A stretch of DNA of 64,000 nucleotides, taken from assembly GCA_932521035.1 (NCBI GenBank), contig OW051495.1:3782001-3846000 (forward strand). The letters are read 5' to 3'. The first letter of the stretch is position 1. Each line of letters starts with the position of its first letter. The translations under genes were made by a program, and so were the position numbers. Origin of the DNA: Oscheius dolichura (lineage: Eukaryota > Nematoda > Chromadorea > Rhabditida > Rhabditidae). Positions 43,701-56,400 of the stretch are shown here, in pieces. The notes below the pieces were generated by a model, which saw only the letters and a program-made list of their open reading frames with translations, was not told the origin of the DNA and did no database searches.

Positions 43701-46314
43701 AACCCTGGCCAACGTCGTCTTCCTGATTTCAGTCAACTGTTGTTCCGTGAAGGCCGACGGGTAGATGAAGTTCTCGTACCAGAACCGATCCGCTTGTTTT
43801 GTCTGTATTTCTTCTATTTAATCAACAAAATCTAACCTTTTGCATCTGCTTGGCGAAGATACAAGAGAGCGTCGGGCCGAGGAGTGCCCCGTTGGCTGTC
43901 TTCTCCGCGAGTCCGCCCACGAAGAGGTCGATGTCCTCGGCCGACTCGTATTTCTCGGCCAGTTCACTCGCATTCACCGAATCTTTGAACTGAAAGTGGT
44001 CTATTTTCCTCCTATAAAAGTAAAAAAACCCACGTGTGTTTGGAGAGCCGCGAAGGACTGGACATTCTCCAGCTGGCAGTGTCGTCTCCAGGAGAGGTAT
44101 CCCGGCAGGCCATGGTCCCTTCCCATCTGGACAATCATAGCAGCCAGGTCGAAGCCCTTTGTGTGCCCGGCTAAAGAGGACAGTAAAAAACAAGGGCAAT
44201 AACTACGTTTCCCGAAGGTGTTCTTCAGCTGAGGAGACATGTGAAGTCCGGGTTTGAGGATGGGCGTCTGGAGGAGGCCGCGGATGACGGCCTCGATCTT
44301 GCCTGCCTGGTAGAGGGAGGACGGATCGTTGAAAACCTGCCGCTGATTGTGCGAATTGGAAAAAGGCTTACCTTTGAGAGGGATTCCCTCTTCCCGACCG
44401 AGCCATCCCTGTTCATGACAACGACGTCGTCTGGCATAAGAGTCAGGAAGAACTGACCGGCCGAAGCGGCAAATGCGTTGAAGACTGACCCGTCGGCGTG
44501 CTGAGCTATGTTCTTTCAAAGAGGAATAAGAGATCAAACCATATCGTAGCTGCTGTCGAATCCATGGCTCCTCGGTTGGATGGTGCTCAGGGCCATATTT
44601 TCTTTTCCTATGACCATCGGCAGGAATTCAGAATAAGTTATGTGCTGCAGTTGGGCGATGAGTATCCGCCTGGCCTCTTGGAAGAGCTTCTCGTCTGTCC
44701 AGTGGGGATTGACATCCTGATTCCGAGTGTTAACTAATAGATAGCAAATTTAAAACCTGCAGTTTTTCGGCCAAAAAGTTGTGTTGTCTCATCCAGAGAG
44801 TGTACATGGAGGACGACGAGGGGAGGAAGTTGATCCTGTGGGAGCCGGCCAGAAAACACGGCTGGGAGGAACTCTTCGAGCGGCAGTCCGACTCGATGTC
44901 GTTTGCGCCCATCGGCAGGCCGAAACGAGCCGACTGTCCGGGCAGTTGGCGTAAGAGAAGTTTACCTACAAATACTGTAAGTAAGGAAGAAAGCTTACCA
45001 TCGGAGAATTTTCGGAGCCGATTGACGGTGTCCGTGACAGAACCGTAGATGTGACTGGCATCGAGGTAGCTGGTGACCATATTGCCCTGCTCTCTTGGGC
45101 CGAGGGTACAATTCTCCCGGGGAACAGCCATGGACCGGGAATACGTGACACATTGATCTGAGGAGGATTATTACGGGACAAAAGGAAATAACTGACCGAC
45201 TCCGTTGAGAGTGTACCGGATAGGGAAACACTCGCTGTGTTGCAGGCCCTCTCGACAGCAGGGGAGGGGGAAGTGCTCGGACCCGGAGAAGTAGCCTTCC
45301 TTCACGAGGCGATTACTCGTGATGTGGGCCAGGTCGTCGTAGACAAAGCCTGCCCATTGGGCGAACATTAGGGAACAGGACGTGTGGCCGGAGGGCGAGG
45401 GGGTGAAGAGGCCGGAGACGTCGGCAGCTGAGGGAAGAGGCGTCCCCGACTCGGAGACACGGGGCTCGGAAATTTCTAAACTGTTATTATGCTACCATTA
45501 AAAAGGGGGATACTGTCAGCATAGTCGGCAGGGAGAAGTCTTTTCAGCGGCTCGTAGACTGCTCCTTGGAGGGGTTTCAGGATATTGTTACAATGGCCGG
45601 AGTAGGATCTGAGTGGATATCCCTGGCGATGAGAGGAGGACGAACCTGTACTTGCCGGCGACGCATTCCTGGATCTGTCCCACGGGGCAGGTGTTTGAAA
45701 CGGCTGTCCCCTCGATGGGAAAGAACGGCATCATGTCAACGGATTTGACCGGGACATAACTGAAAAGATTAGTAATTGTTCGCCGATCTCTGATGGTCAC
45801 CTGGCTAATCGCTGGCTTGTTTGGATGGAGACGAGAGCCGAGTAGGAGAGGTACTGAACAGAATCACCTTTACTCAATCCCCCTTACCTTTGAGTACTGA
45901 TCGGCCCGGGTGAAATGGAACCAGGACAACTCGGCCGGGGAGAAGGAGCGGGAGGAGATCTCCCGGAGGAGGTCCTTCTCCGTCTTGTTGAATATCCTCT
46001 CCACCGCCGACATGGCCTCCTTGGCCGCCGACTGGATCTTCTCATGGGGCACGGACTTCAATATCTAGAGAGGACGGGGGTCAGTCAGGGCAGCAGCTCA
46101 CCTCACTCTTCTTCGCGTCCAACTTCCCAAAGTCGATCTGTGGGTCACTGGAGAATACTGAATTCGTCCCCGGTACTTCTAAAATGGCCAAAAAACCTCT
46201 GGTCTTGGTTCCGAAGGCCTTGACATCGCAGGGGGTGAAACTGGGGCCACAGGGGAAACTGGTCGCGTGGATACCTACGAGTAACAGCCAGCTGGCCGTC
46301 AAAAGACGTCGCAT
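40745..46314 (-). CDS. two-domain secreted haem peroxidase, first domain degenerate
   Basis: About 20 exons give some 1,400-1,500 residues from a signal peptide ([14 protein letters not shown]). Both halves belong to the animal peroxidase family and share a KYRSYSG..CNN segment, so they arose by tandem duplication. They join in one frame at about 43,480 (SCSSPIIAG...LPITK, then [15 protein letters not shown]). Domain 2 keeps the distal [18 protein letters not shown] and LREHNRLA, and the proximal [11 protein letters not shown]. Domain 1 has [19 protein letters not shown] and [10 protein letters not shown], losing the distal His, proximal His and haem-linking Glu. A von-Willebrand-C-like cysteine tail ([13 protein letters not shown]) ends it. 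It probably cross-links matrix or cuticle tyrosines with H2O2; domain 1 likely does not bind haem. Confidence 0.9.
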
Positions 46315-47016
46315 GTGCTTGATGAGGCGACGAGAATTTCCTGTAAGCTGTCGTCATTTCGTCATAAGCGCATATCTAATCTCGGGGGGACGAGTTTCTC
46401 GTGGCTACAGCTTATGGACTGGCTCGTCTTTGGACGGGAACGAAAGTACAAAACAGGGGAGACGAGAGTGGAGGGGTCGACCCGGAGGAGGGGGATATCC
46501 ATTAGAGGAACCCGAGAAACATAACTGGCCCGGTGGCGAGAAACCCGTCCCGCTTAGTTCAAGTGACACTTACGAGGATTGACCGCTGGATAAAAACATC
46601 GTTTGTTTCAACTTTCTAACCCGGAGGCCGGGGCCGAATGACCAGGGGGACCCTCTGTGTAATATAGACAAGATCACTCATGACCTGCTCTATGAGGATG
46701 GGCCAGCGCCACTAAAACACCTGCTGTCTAACCGTTTATAGTCTTCAAATCTCCATTTTTACCCAAAATAATGGGGGTTGGCCTCAAGTTGTCTGGGGGT
46801 AGGGCAAAGTTAGTTCCGGATGATCGATCGGTGCAAACAAAGAGGATTATGCAGAGCAGTTGCCCGGTGTATTCGGCCGAACTCCCAATTCAGATCTGAT
46901 TTTTGCCTGATAAGGGGGCAGAGTTCTGCCCCTCAAGTTTTAATCTCGCTTCCTGATTAGTTCCGATAAACCAACACTCTTCTTCCTCCCTCCTGACCTC
47001 GTTTTTTTAACCAGAG
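46315..47016. other. intergenic between peroxidase and transporter
   Basis: About 700 nt, GC-rich, between two divergent starts. It probably carries both promoters. TTTTTTTAACCAG ends two nt before the transporter ATG. Confidence 0.4.
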
Positions 47017-48995
47017 ATGGACGAGAAGGAACCTGTCTACCTGCCTCTGGTCGAGAAGCCTCCCCCGGCAGAGAAGCATTTGCCCGGCTTCCGGCTGGCC
47101 GCCACGGCACTCGTCGTGGGAATGAGCGGACCCTTCCACTTCGGCTATAATTTAGTACTGACGAATCCGTCGCAAGAGGTACATTCTGGGAAACGGGGGT
47201 TCTCAACTGTCTCACCCAATCTATTCATAGTCCTGAGTCGGTCCAGACCGTTGGGCACCCTACCAGGAGGTTCCGCCTCATGACTAATATTTAATTTGAA
47301 GGCATTTCTACAGTTTGTCAACAGTTCATACGCAGCAGATACGGGTGAGATCGTCGACCGAACGAGACTCGAGGCGAGTTGGTCATATACATTCGGGACG
47401 AGAGAGAGGGTTCAGAATATTTGGAGTGTGCTGATCTCGCTCTTCTTTTGGGGGATGACGGGAGGAGCCTTCCTTATCCGATGGATCAGCCACAGGATAG
47501 GTAGGAAACGTGGTCTACAGTTGGCCCTCCTCGGACAGGCTTTGTCCCTCGTCATGGCCATCATGAGCTTCTTCGTGAGTCCATTACATTTCTTTTAATC
47601 CCTCCTGCCTAGAAAAACGACTATATTCTCTATGGGGCGTCTCGCCTCTTCTTGGGTCTGACGTGTTCCATTGGCCTGGGAATTGCACCGATGTATATAA
47701 GCGAATGCAGCCCCAAGTCGTGTCGAGGGGTGACCTCCATGGCCTCCGGGGTCATGATTCAAAGCGCCTTGACCGTGGGAGCCATCGTGGCCATGCCGCG
47801 CCTCTTCGGAACTGTGGACAAGTGGTGGCTACTCTACGCCGGGGAGCTTGTCCTCTGTCTGCTGGTGTCGGCCCTTCTCTTCTTTATCCACGACAGTCCT
47901 GGGTAGCTCTTCTTCGTTTTCGGCTAATTTCCGTCTTTAGCCATTTGATCAGCCAAGGCAGACGCCTCAAAGCCCAGAAGGCCCTCGTCTTCTACTATGG
48001 AGACTGTAATGTCTCGGGCATCCTGGCCAATTTGGAGGACGAGCGACAGAACAGCGCCAAGACACTGAGCCTTCTGAGTGTGTGGAAGGTCTGGGGAAGA
48101 GAGAATAGTCGACTAGTCTGTTTTAGGATCCCGTAGCCCGAAGAGCAATCTTTACTGGAGGAGTCGTCATGGTCAGTTTTGAGGAGATTTAGTAACATCT
48201 TTCTAGGTGGATATGACATTGTCAGGGATAGCGGCCTTAAATGCGTACTCTTTTGAAATACTGGTGTCCGTGGGCCTGACCGTAACTCAGGCGAGTCTCG
48301 GCAACGTCGCCATCAGTTTCAGTACAGTCGTAAGACAAATCCCTCTCTTCCCCCAAACCCTCTTTCAGTTGGGAATATTCGCCTCGTCGATGGTGGTCGA
48401 TCGCTTCGGCCGTCGTCCTCTCCTCCTTTACACATTCTCCCTGGTTACAGTAATTAATCTGTTGATCGTTGGCTGCATGGTCCTCTTCAATGCCACCCAG
48501 TTCAAATGGCTCGGCTTCCTTCTTCTGGTCGCCATAACCTTGTTCAATTTTGTCTTTGCCTCCGGCCCCGGACCCGTCTCCCTGTTCATTACATGTAGGT
48601 CCTACTCCTCCTCCAATATCCTCTCCAATTTCAGCCGAACTCGTCGGCCACTATGCCCGTGGAGCCGCCTGTACCTGGGTCAGTATCTTTATGTGTGTCA
48701 GTCGATCAGGTCAGTCAAGTCAGAGTCCAGTCTATTTCGACCTAGTTCTCCTCCTGACGTTCCTCCCACTCGTCCATGTCATCGGCCAGCCTCTCGCCTA
48801 CTTGCTCCTTTTCGTCCCTCCTCTGGTCAGTTTCCTTCCTTAGTTTCTCTATCAATTCCATAGGTAATTGGAGTAATTCTGATGTATTTCTATCTGCCCG
48901 AGACGAAAGGCCATTCTCCACACGAAGTGAAAGACACCCTCCACACCCTGCCCAGCCTCAAGTCGAAGAAAGCCCTTCCCAACCTATTACAGTAA
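47017..48995 (+). CDS. GLUT/SLC2-type facilitative sugar transporter
   Basis: About nine exons give about 510 residues. A short N-terminus is followed by twelve helices, with family motifs ISHRIGRKRG (loop 2-3), GASRLFLG and GIAPMYISECSPKSCRG (loop 4-5), VVDRFGRRPL (loop 8-9) and LPETKGHS after helix 12. The usual PESPR is reduced to DSPG. It should carry hexoses across the plasma membrane by facilitated diffusion. Start at 47017 after an acceptor-like AACCAG. It ends KSKKALPNLLQ with TAA 48993-48995 and AATAAA at 49001-49006. It converges on the Ly6 gene. Confidence 0.9.
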
Positions 48996-49000
48996 TTAAA

Positions 49001-49018
49001 AATAAAAAACTCTTTATT
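49001..49018. terminator. opposed poly(A) signals of converging genes
   Basis: A plus AATAAA (49001-49006) for the sugar transporter and a minus AATAAA (about 49017-49012) for the Ly6 gene lie within 20 nt, so the two 3' ends nearly overlap. Confidence 0.6.
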
Positions 49019-49085
49019 AGGGATGATAAAAATCTCACGAAAACTAGATGGCAGTAGGAAGGGGGAATCTAGACACGAGGCACAA

Positions 49086-49560
49086 CTACAACCTGAAAAT
49101 GAAGAGGACGAGGGCGAAGGCGGACGGCAGCAGGGAGGACAGCAGGGCCGAGGGGTTACAGAGGTTCTGATCGCATTGGGTGACGAGGCGGGAGACACCC
49201 AGAGATCCTTTATTGCTTTTGCCTTCAACATTTGTACCGGTGTAGGCGCATTCTCTGACCACGCTCAACTCTTCTGAAAAATAGGGAAAAAGTAAGAGGA
49301 AGGGGAGGAGACCCACCTTTGACTGTTTGCCTGCTGATTCGGCAACCGACGGCTTTTACGGACTTCTTGCCTCCGAAAGACTTTACAGGACAGAACTGAA
49401 CAACGCTTTATGGGAGAAAAAGGAGGATACGGACCTGTTGGAACTTCTCGTAATTATCCTCACAGTCCTTGTTCATGAGGGAGTTACAGACATAGCACTT
49501 GATGGAGGAGACGGTGACCACGAGCGAGGACACGAAGACCAACAGCGGAAACACCCGCAT
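49086..49560 (-). CDS. GPI-anchored Ly6/quiver-like protein
   Basis: Three exons give about 130 residues. Signal peptide VFPLLVFVSSLVVTVSS is followed by KCYVCNSLMNKDCEDNY, QFCPVKSF, GCRIS, ECAYTG and the closing QCDQNLCNPS. A hydrophobic C-terminus (LLSSLLPSAFALVLFIFRL) suits GPI attachment. The Cys-rich pattern is the three-finger fold of Ly6/quiver-type surface proteins, some of which modulate channels or receptors; the role here is unknown. Stop TAG at 49088-49086. Confidence 0.85.
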
Positions 49561-50686
49561 TTCTGGAAGACAGAGGGTGATAAACAAGGCGGGGAGGATG
49601 AATTGATGAAGAGACGGAAAGAGAGGAGAGTATTCTGTCGGAAATGAGAGGGGAGAGGATGGTTCTCGAGATGTGACCATGAGACATCAAAGAGATTGTT
49701 TGCTCCGTGGAGGACAAGAATCGGCTTGTATTCCCAGGAGAACAAAGGGGACATGGTGGCCGATGGATAAATGGACTGGCACTCTTTAATTTAACAAGGG
49801 AGACAACTGTTGAAAGGGAGAAAGAGAAGTTTTGTTGGCGTTCGAGACAGCTGGCCGGCTGGCATATGTGCCGATTTTTATAGAGGAAAATCATGGAGAT
49901 AATTAACGGAGTGGGGAGAGGGAGACGGGGAGGGGATATGCCAGTCAAAAGGTGAGAAATGGGGCAGCAGGTGACCCATCAATAGGACGGAGGGCGGACA
50001 AAACAAAAGCAGACAGGTGGATGGACAAAGGGGGCCGTTTAAGGGCAGACGCCGAGTAACGGGGAGAAGTACCTAATTGGAAACGAGTTTACTAGAGATC
50101 GATGGTGGGCAGGTCATGCCATCGAGAGAGAAGACTACGTCTGCTTCGAAAGACATCAAGAACGAAGCGGAAAGGAGAAGGAAGAGGACGGACGGGGCGG
50201 GACAGCGGAAAGGGAATTAGGGGAGACGGCGGCCGGCTGGCTGGAAGAGACTTCTGATAGAGCCAAAGGCGAATAATTCGGGTTGGGGTTACCCGAATCG
50301 ATTCGGGCGAAGGTCACTCACTCCCTTACGCGTACCCAGCCGGGCGTAATTGCACGACACGACTTATCCGCCCTGATTTATAAGACAAACAGTGAATATG
50401 TCTTCGGGGGGAGGAGGGAAAATCAATGGAGAGCCACCCCTAGTAATCACGTATCACGGAGGGGCAAGAGTGGCAGGACTCACACTCCAGGGGAGGACCA
50501 AAGATGTCTTTGAGTGGCCACGAGTACACTTCAGCCGGCCGGGCACAAAGCCATGGAGACAAAAGAGCCACGGGTAAAGACGCATCTGGTCAAACATTGG
50601 CCACGTCTCGTGCTTCTCTTCTGATTCAAGACGCCTTGAATGAAAAAAGAAGAGAGTAGACAGAATGGGAAGGAGAAACGAGGAGG
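49561..50686. other. intergenic, GC-rich, no gene resolved
   Basis: A plus-strand open frame at 50,398-50,577 (begins MSSGGGGKINGEPP) has no splice or family support. The sequence may hold regulatory DNA of the flanking genes. Confidence 0.3.
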
Positions 50687-51258
50687 CTAAAGGGAGGACA
50701 GACAAGAACGGCCAATAGAATCCTCCGGGGATGGATGATTCGACGATGTTCTTCCCGCTGAAGTCTTTTTTTTTGGAGCCGCTCTCCCCGACAGGGTTGT
50801 CTTCTTGTTCTCGAAAAAGACATGAATAAATGAAAAACACTGTCTCTGTCGAAGCTGGGCCTTTGTAAACAGGAGCACATCTGCTCTGGGCAGGTGGATG
50901 ATGCAGTCCGCTGGATCGGAATTCTGTGGAAAAAGAATCTTTATGGTAAGGATCTGAATTCCATTTTCATTCTGTTTTTGGTTTCTCACAAATCACCCCG
51001 TTAGATCACAGAATCGTATCTCTGGTTTGATCTCTCCCTGAAAATGCGCCGTACAACTGACAAAAGTGGCAGTAAGAAATGAGGGAAACTGCGCAGTCTT
51101 ACTACCAATGAATAGTATTGGATGGGGTCGAAGGTGTACAATCTGTAAAATGAGGTTGACGTAGATGGGAGGAAGGCATTTGTAGCCGAAGTCACGGCCG
51201 AAATCCAAGGAAGACAACAAAAGGTGAGAGAGAGGAAACTCGACTCTGCGCCTCTCAT
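50687..51258 (-). CDS. candidate small secreted protein
   Basis: Four exons join in phase: from MRGAESSFLSLTFCCLPWIS (hydrophobic N-terminus, possible signal) through FYRLYTFDPIQYYSL, LYGAFSGRDQTRDT, a Cys-containing STCPEQMCSCLQRPSF and a Lys/Ser/Pro tail to SCLSSL, TAG at 50689-50687. Introns are about 50, 86 and 37 nt with good acceptors. There is no family match. Open frames elsewhere in this stretch make it tentative. Confidence 0.3.
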
Positions 51259-51626
51259 ATAAACATGTGGTGGCTCGTAAAAAGTGGCCGGCCGATCAGC
51301 TGCTACTGATATTTCCCTCTCCCACCCATTATCCACTCCTAAAATAAATCTTTATCCTCCTTTCACGTCCTCCATGTTATTTTTTATTTTTTATCCCAGC
51401 TGAGACTTCTGTGACTCATCTATACGCCTGCATGGCCATCGTTCTTCTTCTTTTTTTACATCTTTACTTTTCTTTACAAGGAGCCGTTCCTCTCTGACTT
51501 GTTCAATAGACATCGTCTTCTCCTTGCTCCAAAAATACGAGGCGGACATGAGACTACAGCAAATTTTTCAGATCAGTGGCGCGGCGAGTGTAACACGGGG
51601 AGTGAGATCCCCTTGTATCCCGGCCC

Positions 51627-52838
51627 ATGTCCATCTCAGTCGACCTCGTCGGAGGTCCTCCTTGGGGACTTCGAGTCGGCCACGACGAGGAGCTTCGTCC
51701 CGTGGTGGCCAAGGTTTTTGCCTCCTTTTTTCTTCTACTAAGTGTTCAGATCCTGCCGGGAGGACGGGCATGTGTGACCGGAATAAAGATAGGCGATTGG
51801 ATCAATGAAGTGAACGGCGTGCCGGTGGAAACAGCCTCGCAAGCTCACAACGCCGTCCAGGGAGCCAAGGGCAACCTGCATCTGACACTGTCGAGGCAAG
51901 TGGACAGGGGGACAGCTCAGTCAAATATTCAGAAGTACCGAGGGCTTTCACCAGACCGTTATCCGGGAAAAGCTCAGCTCCTCCTGCCACAATTCCCCGG
52001 TGGTCGACCGGAAGAAGCTGGTTCAGCCGACCTCTTCTGTGCCCTCCTCTCCTGCTCCCCTCCGGGCCAATGCCCTTTTCAAACAGATTCGACTCGATGT
52101 CCAAGGGGTCAAAGGTAGTGCCGACGTGAGTATCGCCCTTCCCTTCCGGCCAATTTCCTAAATTCTAGAACAAGCGGCGCCTCTTCGAGCAGCTCTGTGC
52201 GAGCAGCCATCCTCCCACGACGGACAGTCTCCTGCGCAGAAAAATTCAGTTGGGCTGTTTTGAGCGTGAGTCACTCGGATGAGCTGCTCGTAAACTACCG
52301 AAAATGGTTCAGGCGGTGTTCCCTCCGAAAGCACGACAGGTTACGAGAGTGTGCCGGGAGACTATGCCTTCGGACAGGAGGGGCACAGCGGCCGGACGTC
52401 TCCCTTGAGGTCAGTGGCCTCTCCTCCTCCAGTCTATCCCGCTTCCTTACAGCTCGCTGATGTCCAACGACGAGGAGGAGGAGAAAACGCTCCACGAAGA
52501 AGGTCCTGTTTTTGGATATAATAAAATGGGTAATCCCCGGTTGTCCGGCAGTGTAAAAATGTGGTGTAAGCGCCGGCTGGACGAACGTCCCTCTCCCTCG
52601 CTGCACTTTGTCACTACGACCGGCCATTCCGGCTATTTTGACAGCGGACACGCTCAAACTTTTCTCGCCTCCTAAATTTAATAACTACGGTTCAGGCCAG
52701 CACAACAACCAGATACAGTTGGCAGAGAAGGCAGCACAGGAGAAGACGATGTTTGCGGAGGAGGAGGTGAGGCCGATTTCTTATTTTCCGGGGATGACGA
52801 AACACTTGGCCGTGGCTCACCCACCCCCTTCCAAATAA
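51627..52838 (+). CDS. PDZ protein of the ZASP/PDLIM type
   Basis: Six or so exons give about 300 residues. The start at 51627 opens a PDZ domain (SISVDLVGGPPWGLRVG, VGHDEELRPVVAKILPGG, IGDWINEVNGV, LHLTLSR) of the Enigma/ZASP class, whose carboxylate loop is PWG. A Ser/Pro linker follows, then a segment with FNNYGSGQHNN resembling a ZASP motif. It ends VAHPPPSK (TAA 52836-52838) with AATAAA at 52847-52852. No LIM domain is seen. The third exon is entered through a GC-AG intron (51896-51932, donor AG-GCAAGT). The last exon also contains an in-frame donor (GAG-GTGAGG at about 52,768) that could splice into the sorbin gene downstream. Such proteins sit at muscle attachments or Z-discs. Confidence 0.75.
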
Positions 52839-52846
52839 CCCGGGTA

Positions 52847-52852
52847 ATAAAC
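52847..52852 (+). terminator. AATAAA after PDZ gene
   Basis: It lies 8 nt after the stop codon and marks a probable 3' end of the short PDZ transcript, separating it from the sorbin-type gene. Confidence 0.6.
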
Positions 52853-53494
52853 TGGGAGGGTGTTTACCCGCCTAAAACAGACGGAGAAGGATTGATAGTC
52901 GCCTTATCACTCTGCCGGCTTTTCACCTCCTTTTGCCGCCTCTCATTGTTTTTCTAGCCGATCAATTACTCGCTGTAAATTGGGATCCCGGGACAAATCA
53001 GCTGGGAGGTGCTCATTTTACGACCGTCTCTACAGAGAGAGGCACACGTGCAGACCATTAGACTACGCAACAGCTGGTTGCCTTGCTTCCAGCACGGCCC
53101 ATAGACTCTATCGTCCTCGTCCTCCTCCTCCTCCAGTTACCCCTATCAAATATTCAAGACCAATTGCCCCTACTTGGGGTGTTCCCGTAGTCTGTTGCCA
53201 ACTGAAGACTGACGGGCTTATCTGGCCGATAATGTTGCCAAAAACGGTTTTTCTCTTCCTCGTTTACCGGGGCCGTTCGGGCCTAATGGCAGCTAATTGG
53301 CTGTATAGGCGTCCTCGCATTGTTCATGCGCCCCGTCATATTTGATCCTGTCCCCCCACAACAAAGAGACTCGCAGACAACTCGATTTCCTGAGCCGACC
53401 TTCTCCCTCTCCCCCTCCACCCCATACCATTAATCTCTCTTCTGAATTATTCCCGTTGTCCTCCTTCTAAATTCAGACAAATGTCCTCTTCCAG
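52853..53494. other. between PDZ and sorbin genes, possible hidden exon
   Basis: A stretch at about 53,100-53,190 reads RPRPPPPPVTPIKYSRPIAP in an open frame and ends at a plausible GTAGTC donor. It could be an exon of a longer PDZ-sorbin transcript. The acceptor could not be fixed. Confidence 0.3.
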
Positions 53495-56400
53495 ATGGGA
53501 ATCGCCTCCCCCGGACCATCTCAGTGGACAGTGAAGACGGAGAACCACGGGACGGCACCGGCCGAGGGAGCCATCGTTGTGCCCGGAAGGAGAAGTGTAG
53601 CTGCCTTGCGACAGGCCATCACGGACAAACTCGAGATGAAATCACCCACGGCACAGGGAGGAGGTAGGACACGGCCAGTGACAATACATTGAAAAGTTCA
53701 GACGGAAGACGGACACCTTCCTGGAATAATGTGAAGGTCTTCGAGGGGGTGGACGAGGAGCCGCCAAATAAGCCAACCTTCGGACGGGTGCTGGACGGCC
53801 CCGTGGCCCCAACCAAGTACTATCAAGGTGTTCCTCCTCCCAGCTACTACATCAACACCGCCATTTCCCCCGTCCATTCAAAACCTCCTCTGCCTCCTTC
53901 CGTCCCTCCCAAACCGCCAAAACCTTCCGTTGACCTCACGAATGACTTCGACTCTCTGAAGAGGAACAGCTTCCTGAACAGTATTGCGACCAGGGCGGAG
54001 GATGACGCCCCATCCCCTGCCCCTTCAGGTAGCTGGATATTCGAGGGAGGAATGGGTTCAGATGTGTCGAGCAACCCGTACTACCAGAACTACTACGGGC
54101 GGGAGGATGAGCCGATGAGTGTCTCCCTGATGACGGCGTCGATAACAACAGAGGTAAGGAGGAGAGGCACGTGGAGTGCTGTGTGTTCACACGTAATGAT
54201 TGTTTCCACTTCAGCCGGGGCTGGAAACAGCTCCAGAGGATCCGTCAAGTACCGTCGAGCCGCCAGCTGATCCCCTCAGGTATGATCCCCTCCTCCCTGT
54301 CGCCCTAGCCAGCCTTCAGGAGGGGTAGCATGGACTTGGAGAGTAGCCAGCTGCTCAAGTCGAAGAGTCCTTCGCCGTATTCGTCGACCTCGGCCGACCA
54401 CTACGCGACTATCAGGTGAGACATGTAACAGAGCTGGCCATGTTGGCTCGAGCATCCGATTTCGAGTGCATAAGCCGGCGTCCTCCTCGAATTTATTATC
54501 GGCCGGTCAGTGGCCGCTCTCTTATGAATCTTTTTAGACGGATCCCTACACCCGTCAGGTTAGACGTCGACGAGACCCCGCCGGCCACGAGGAAGACCTT
54601 TTCCTATTCGACGGCCACCAACGACAGCGGGTACGGGGACGCCATCAGCCCGAGGGTGAGTCTCCTCATTGCTGTCCTCCTTCATCCACAAATTATTAGG
54701 ACGGGTTAAACTTCGACGCCTACTCGACCAACTCGACAGTGCCAGCCAGTTCCACGGAGCAGACCTTCGACCTCCTCTCCAGCGAGTCGTCTCGGCCAGA
54801 AAGGTATGTCTCCTCTCTTACCCATCTCATCCTACTCTTCTTCATAGACCGGAAAGTCTGTTATCCTTCTCCACAGTCGACGGAGAAGCCCCCGCCGCAG
54901 ACAAAGACGAGATCGCCCCGTTGAGACCCGTGAGCAACGAGCCAGAGATGAGTACTTGGTATAAGAATATGTTTAAGAAGATGCACAAGCTGGACCCCAG
55001 CGCCGGTGAGTCGTCGTTAATTTAGATCAGTGGTCATTATGTGATTGGCTTTCCGTTTTCTTTCCGCCTTCTCCGCCGGCGGAGGTGCTCGTCGGCTGCT
55101 CAAAAGTCAACAAACTCGACATAAGCCTCGCCGCCATCCTCGTTTCCATCGATTGTTGTCTCTTCTTGTCTTTCTTCTCCTTTTGTCACATTTGCCCCTC
55201 CTCACCCCGTCTAACTCGATTATTCTCCTTTTTCAGACTCGGTTCTCCGCCACCAGCTGCGCGAAGGCAGTCCCTCTGTCTCCTCCACAATAAGCCGTAC
55301 GTCGTTCCCTCCCTCGCCCCTCTCATTCCCCGATATTTCAGGCCCTCTAACCCCGACCTCCTGTATTTCCCGTCCTCCTTCCCGTTTCGAATGTGAAATA
55401 ACACCGAGAAGAGCTCGCTCCGTTGGCCGTGTCATTGAACCAGGTAGAGAGCCCCCGTCTTTTTTCCCTAACAATTGGGCGGGCGGAAGAGGCCCAATTT
55501 GGGATTAGAAGAGAGGGGCGAACGCATGGAAATGGCCCTCTTCCTCCGCCTGCCCACCTCTCTCTCCCTCCACGCAAGTCCGTTCCTATCCATCTAATCC
55601 CCCGTGTGCCTTTCCCGCTAACTTCTAACCTTTTCAGCGGATAAGGCAGCCTTTGAAAGAAGCCGAACCACCCACTTCCATCTGCCGAGCTACGCCTTTC
55701 GAGATGAGGACCCGAGAGCCCTGCTGTGTGGCTGCACCTCCTCCAAAGGGATATCTCGTTCCTGTCTCCGGTGTGGCCGGCCACGAAAGACCCCAAGTTG
55801 GAGTGAGATAGACTACTTGTACAAGACACTGGGGAAGGAGGAGGTGCGGAAGGAGGGCCACGAGCAGAGACTACAGAGCCGGGTGTCGAGGAGGGCCATC
55901 TCGGACCGGCTGGACCAGACGACACGCGAGTTGGAGAGCTTCCTCGCCGATCTCGTTAAGACTAACGGTAACCGTTTGCTGTGTCTCTAACAATTCTTTT
56001 ATCTTTGTAAACAGATAGATCAGAAGAGGACAACCTCCTTTTCAGAAAAGGAAGAGTCGCCCGCGCCACCACAGATAGCCGAGGAGATCGCTGAACTCAA
56101 GAGACTTTCCAAAGAGGAACTGATGCTGAGGCAAAAGGCCGAGAGACTACAGGAGGAGCTGGAAGAACAGCGCCAGAGGAGACATGGATACCTCCCCTCG
56201 GCAGCCCCCGCCCTCCAAAAGAACTTTGACCGTTTCGAAGGACTGCTCAACGATTATGGCAAGGACAACAGTCCTGCTCCCTCCTCGGGCCGGTCGAGAA
56301 GCCCGGGACCCGTTATCCGAACTGCCACAGCCGTGTATAAATTTATTCCCAAGTCACCGAGGTTGGTTAGAGGAGGAGATAACTAATAACGACTGCAGAG

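Noticed and set aside
43236-43726. Two separate peroxidase genes
   Set aside because: The exons across 43,430-43,660 join in one frame without a start, stop or poly(A) signal between the domains, so one gene is favoured.
49086-49560. Relation to the Ly6 gene at 23.5 kb as a recent duplicate
   Set aside because: Cysteine spacing and sequence differ, and the composition differs; they share only the fold class.
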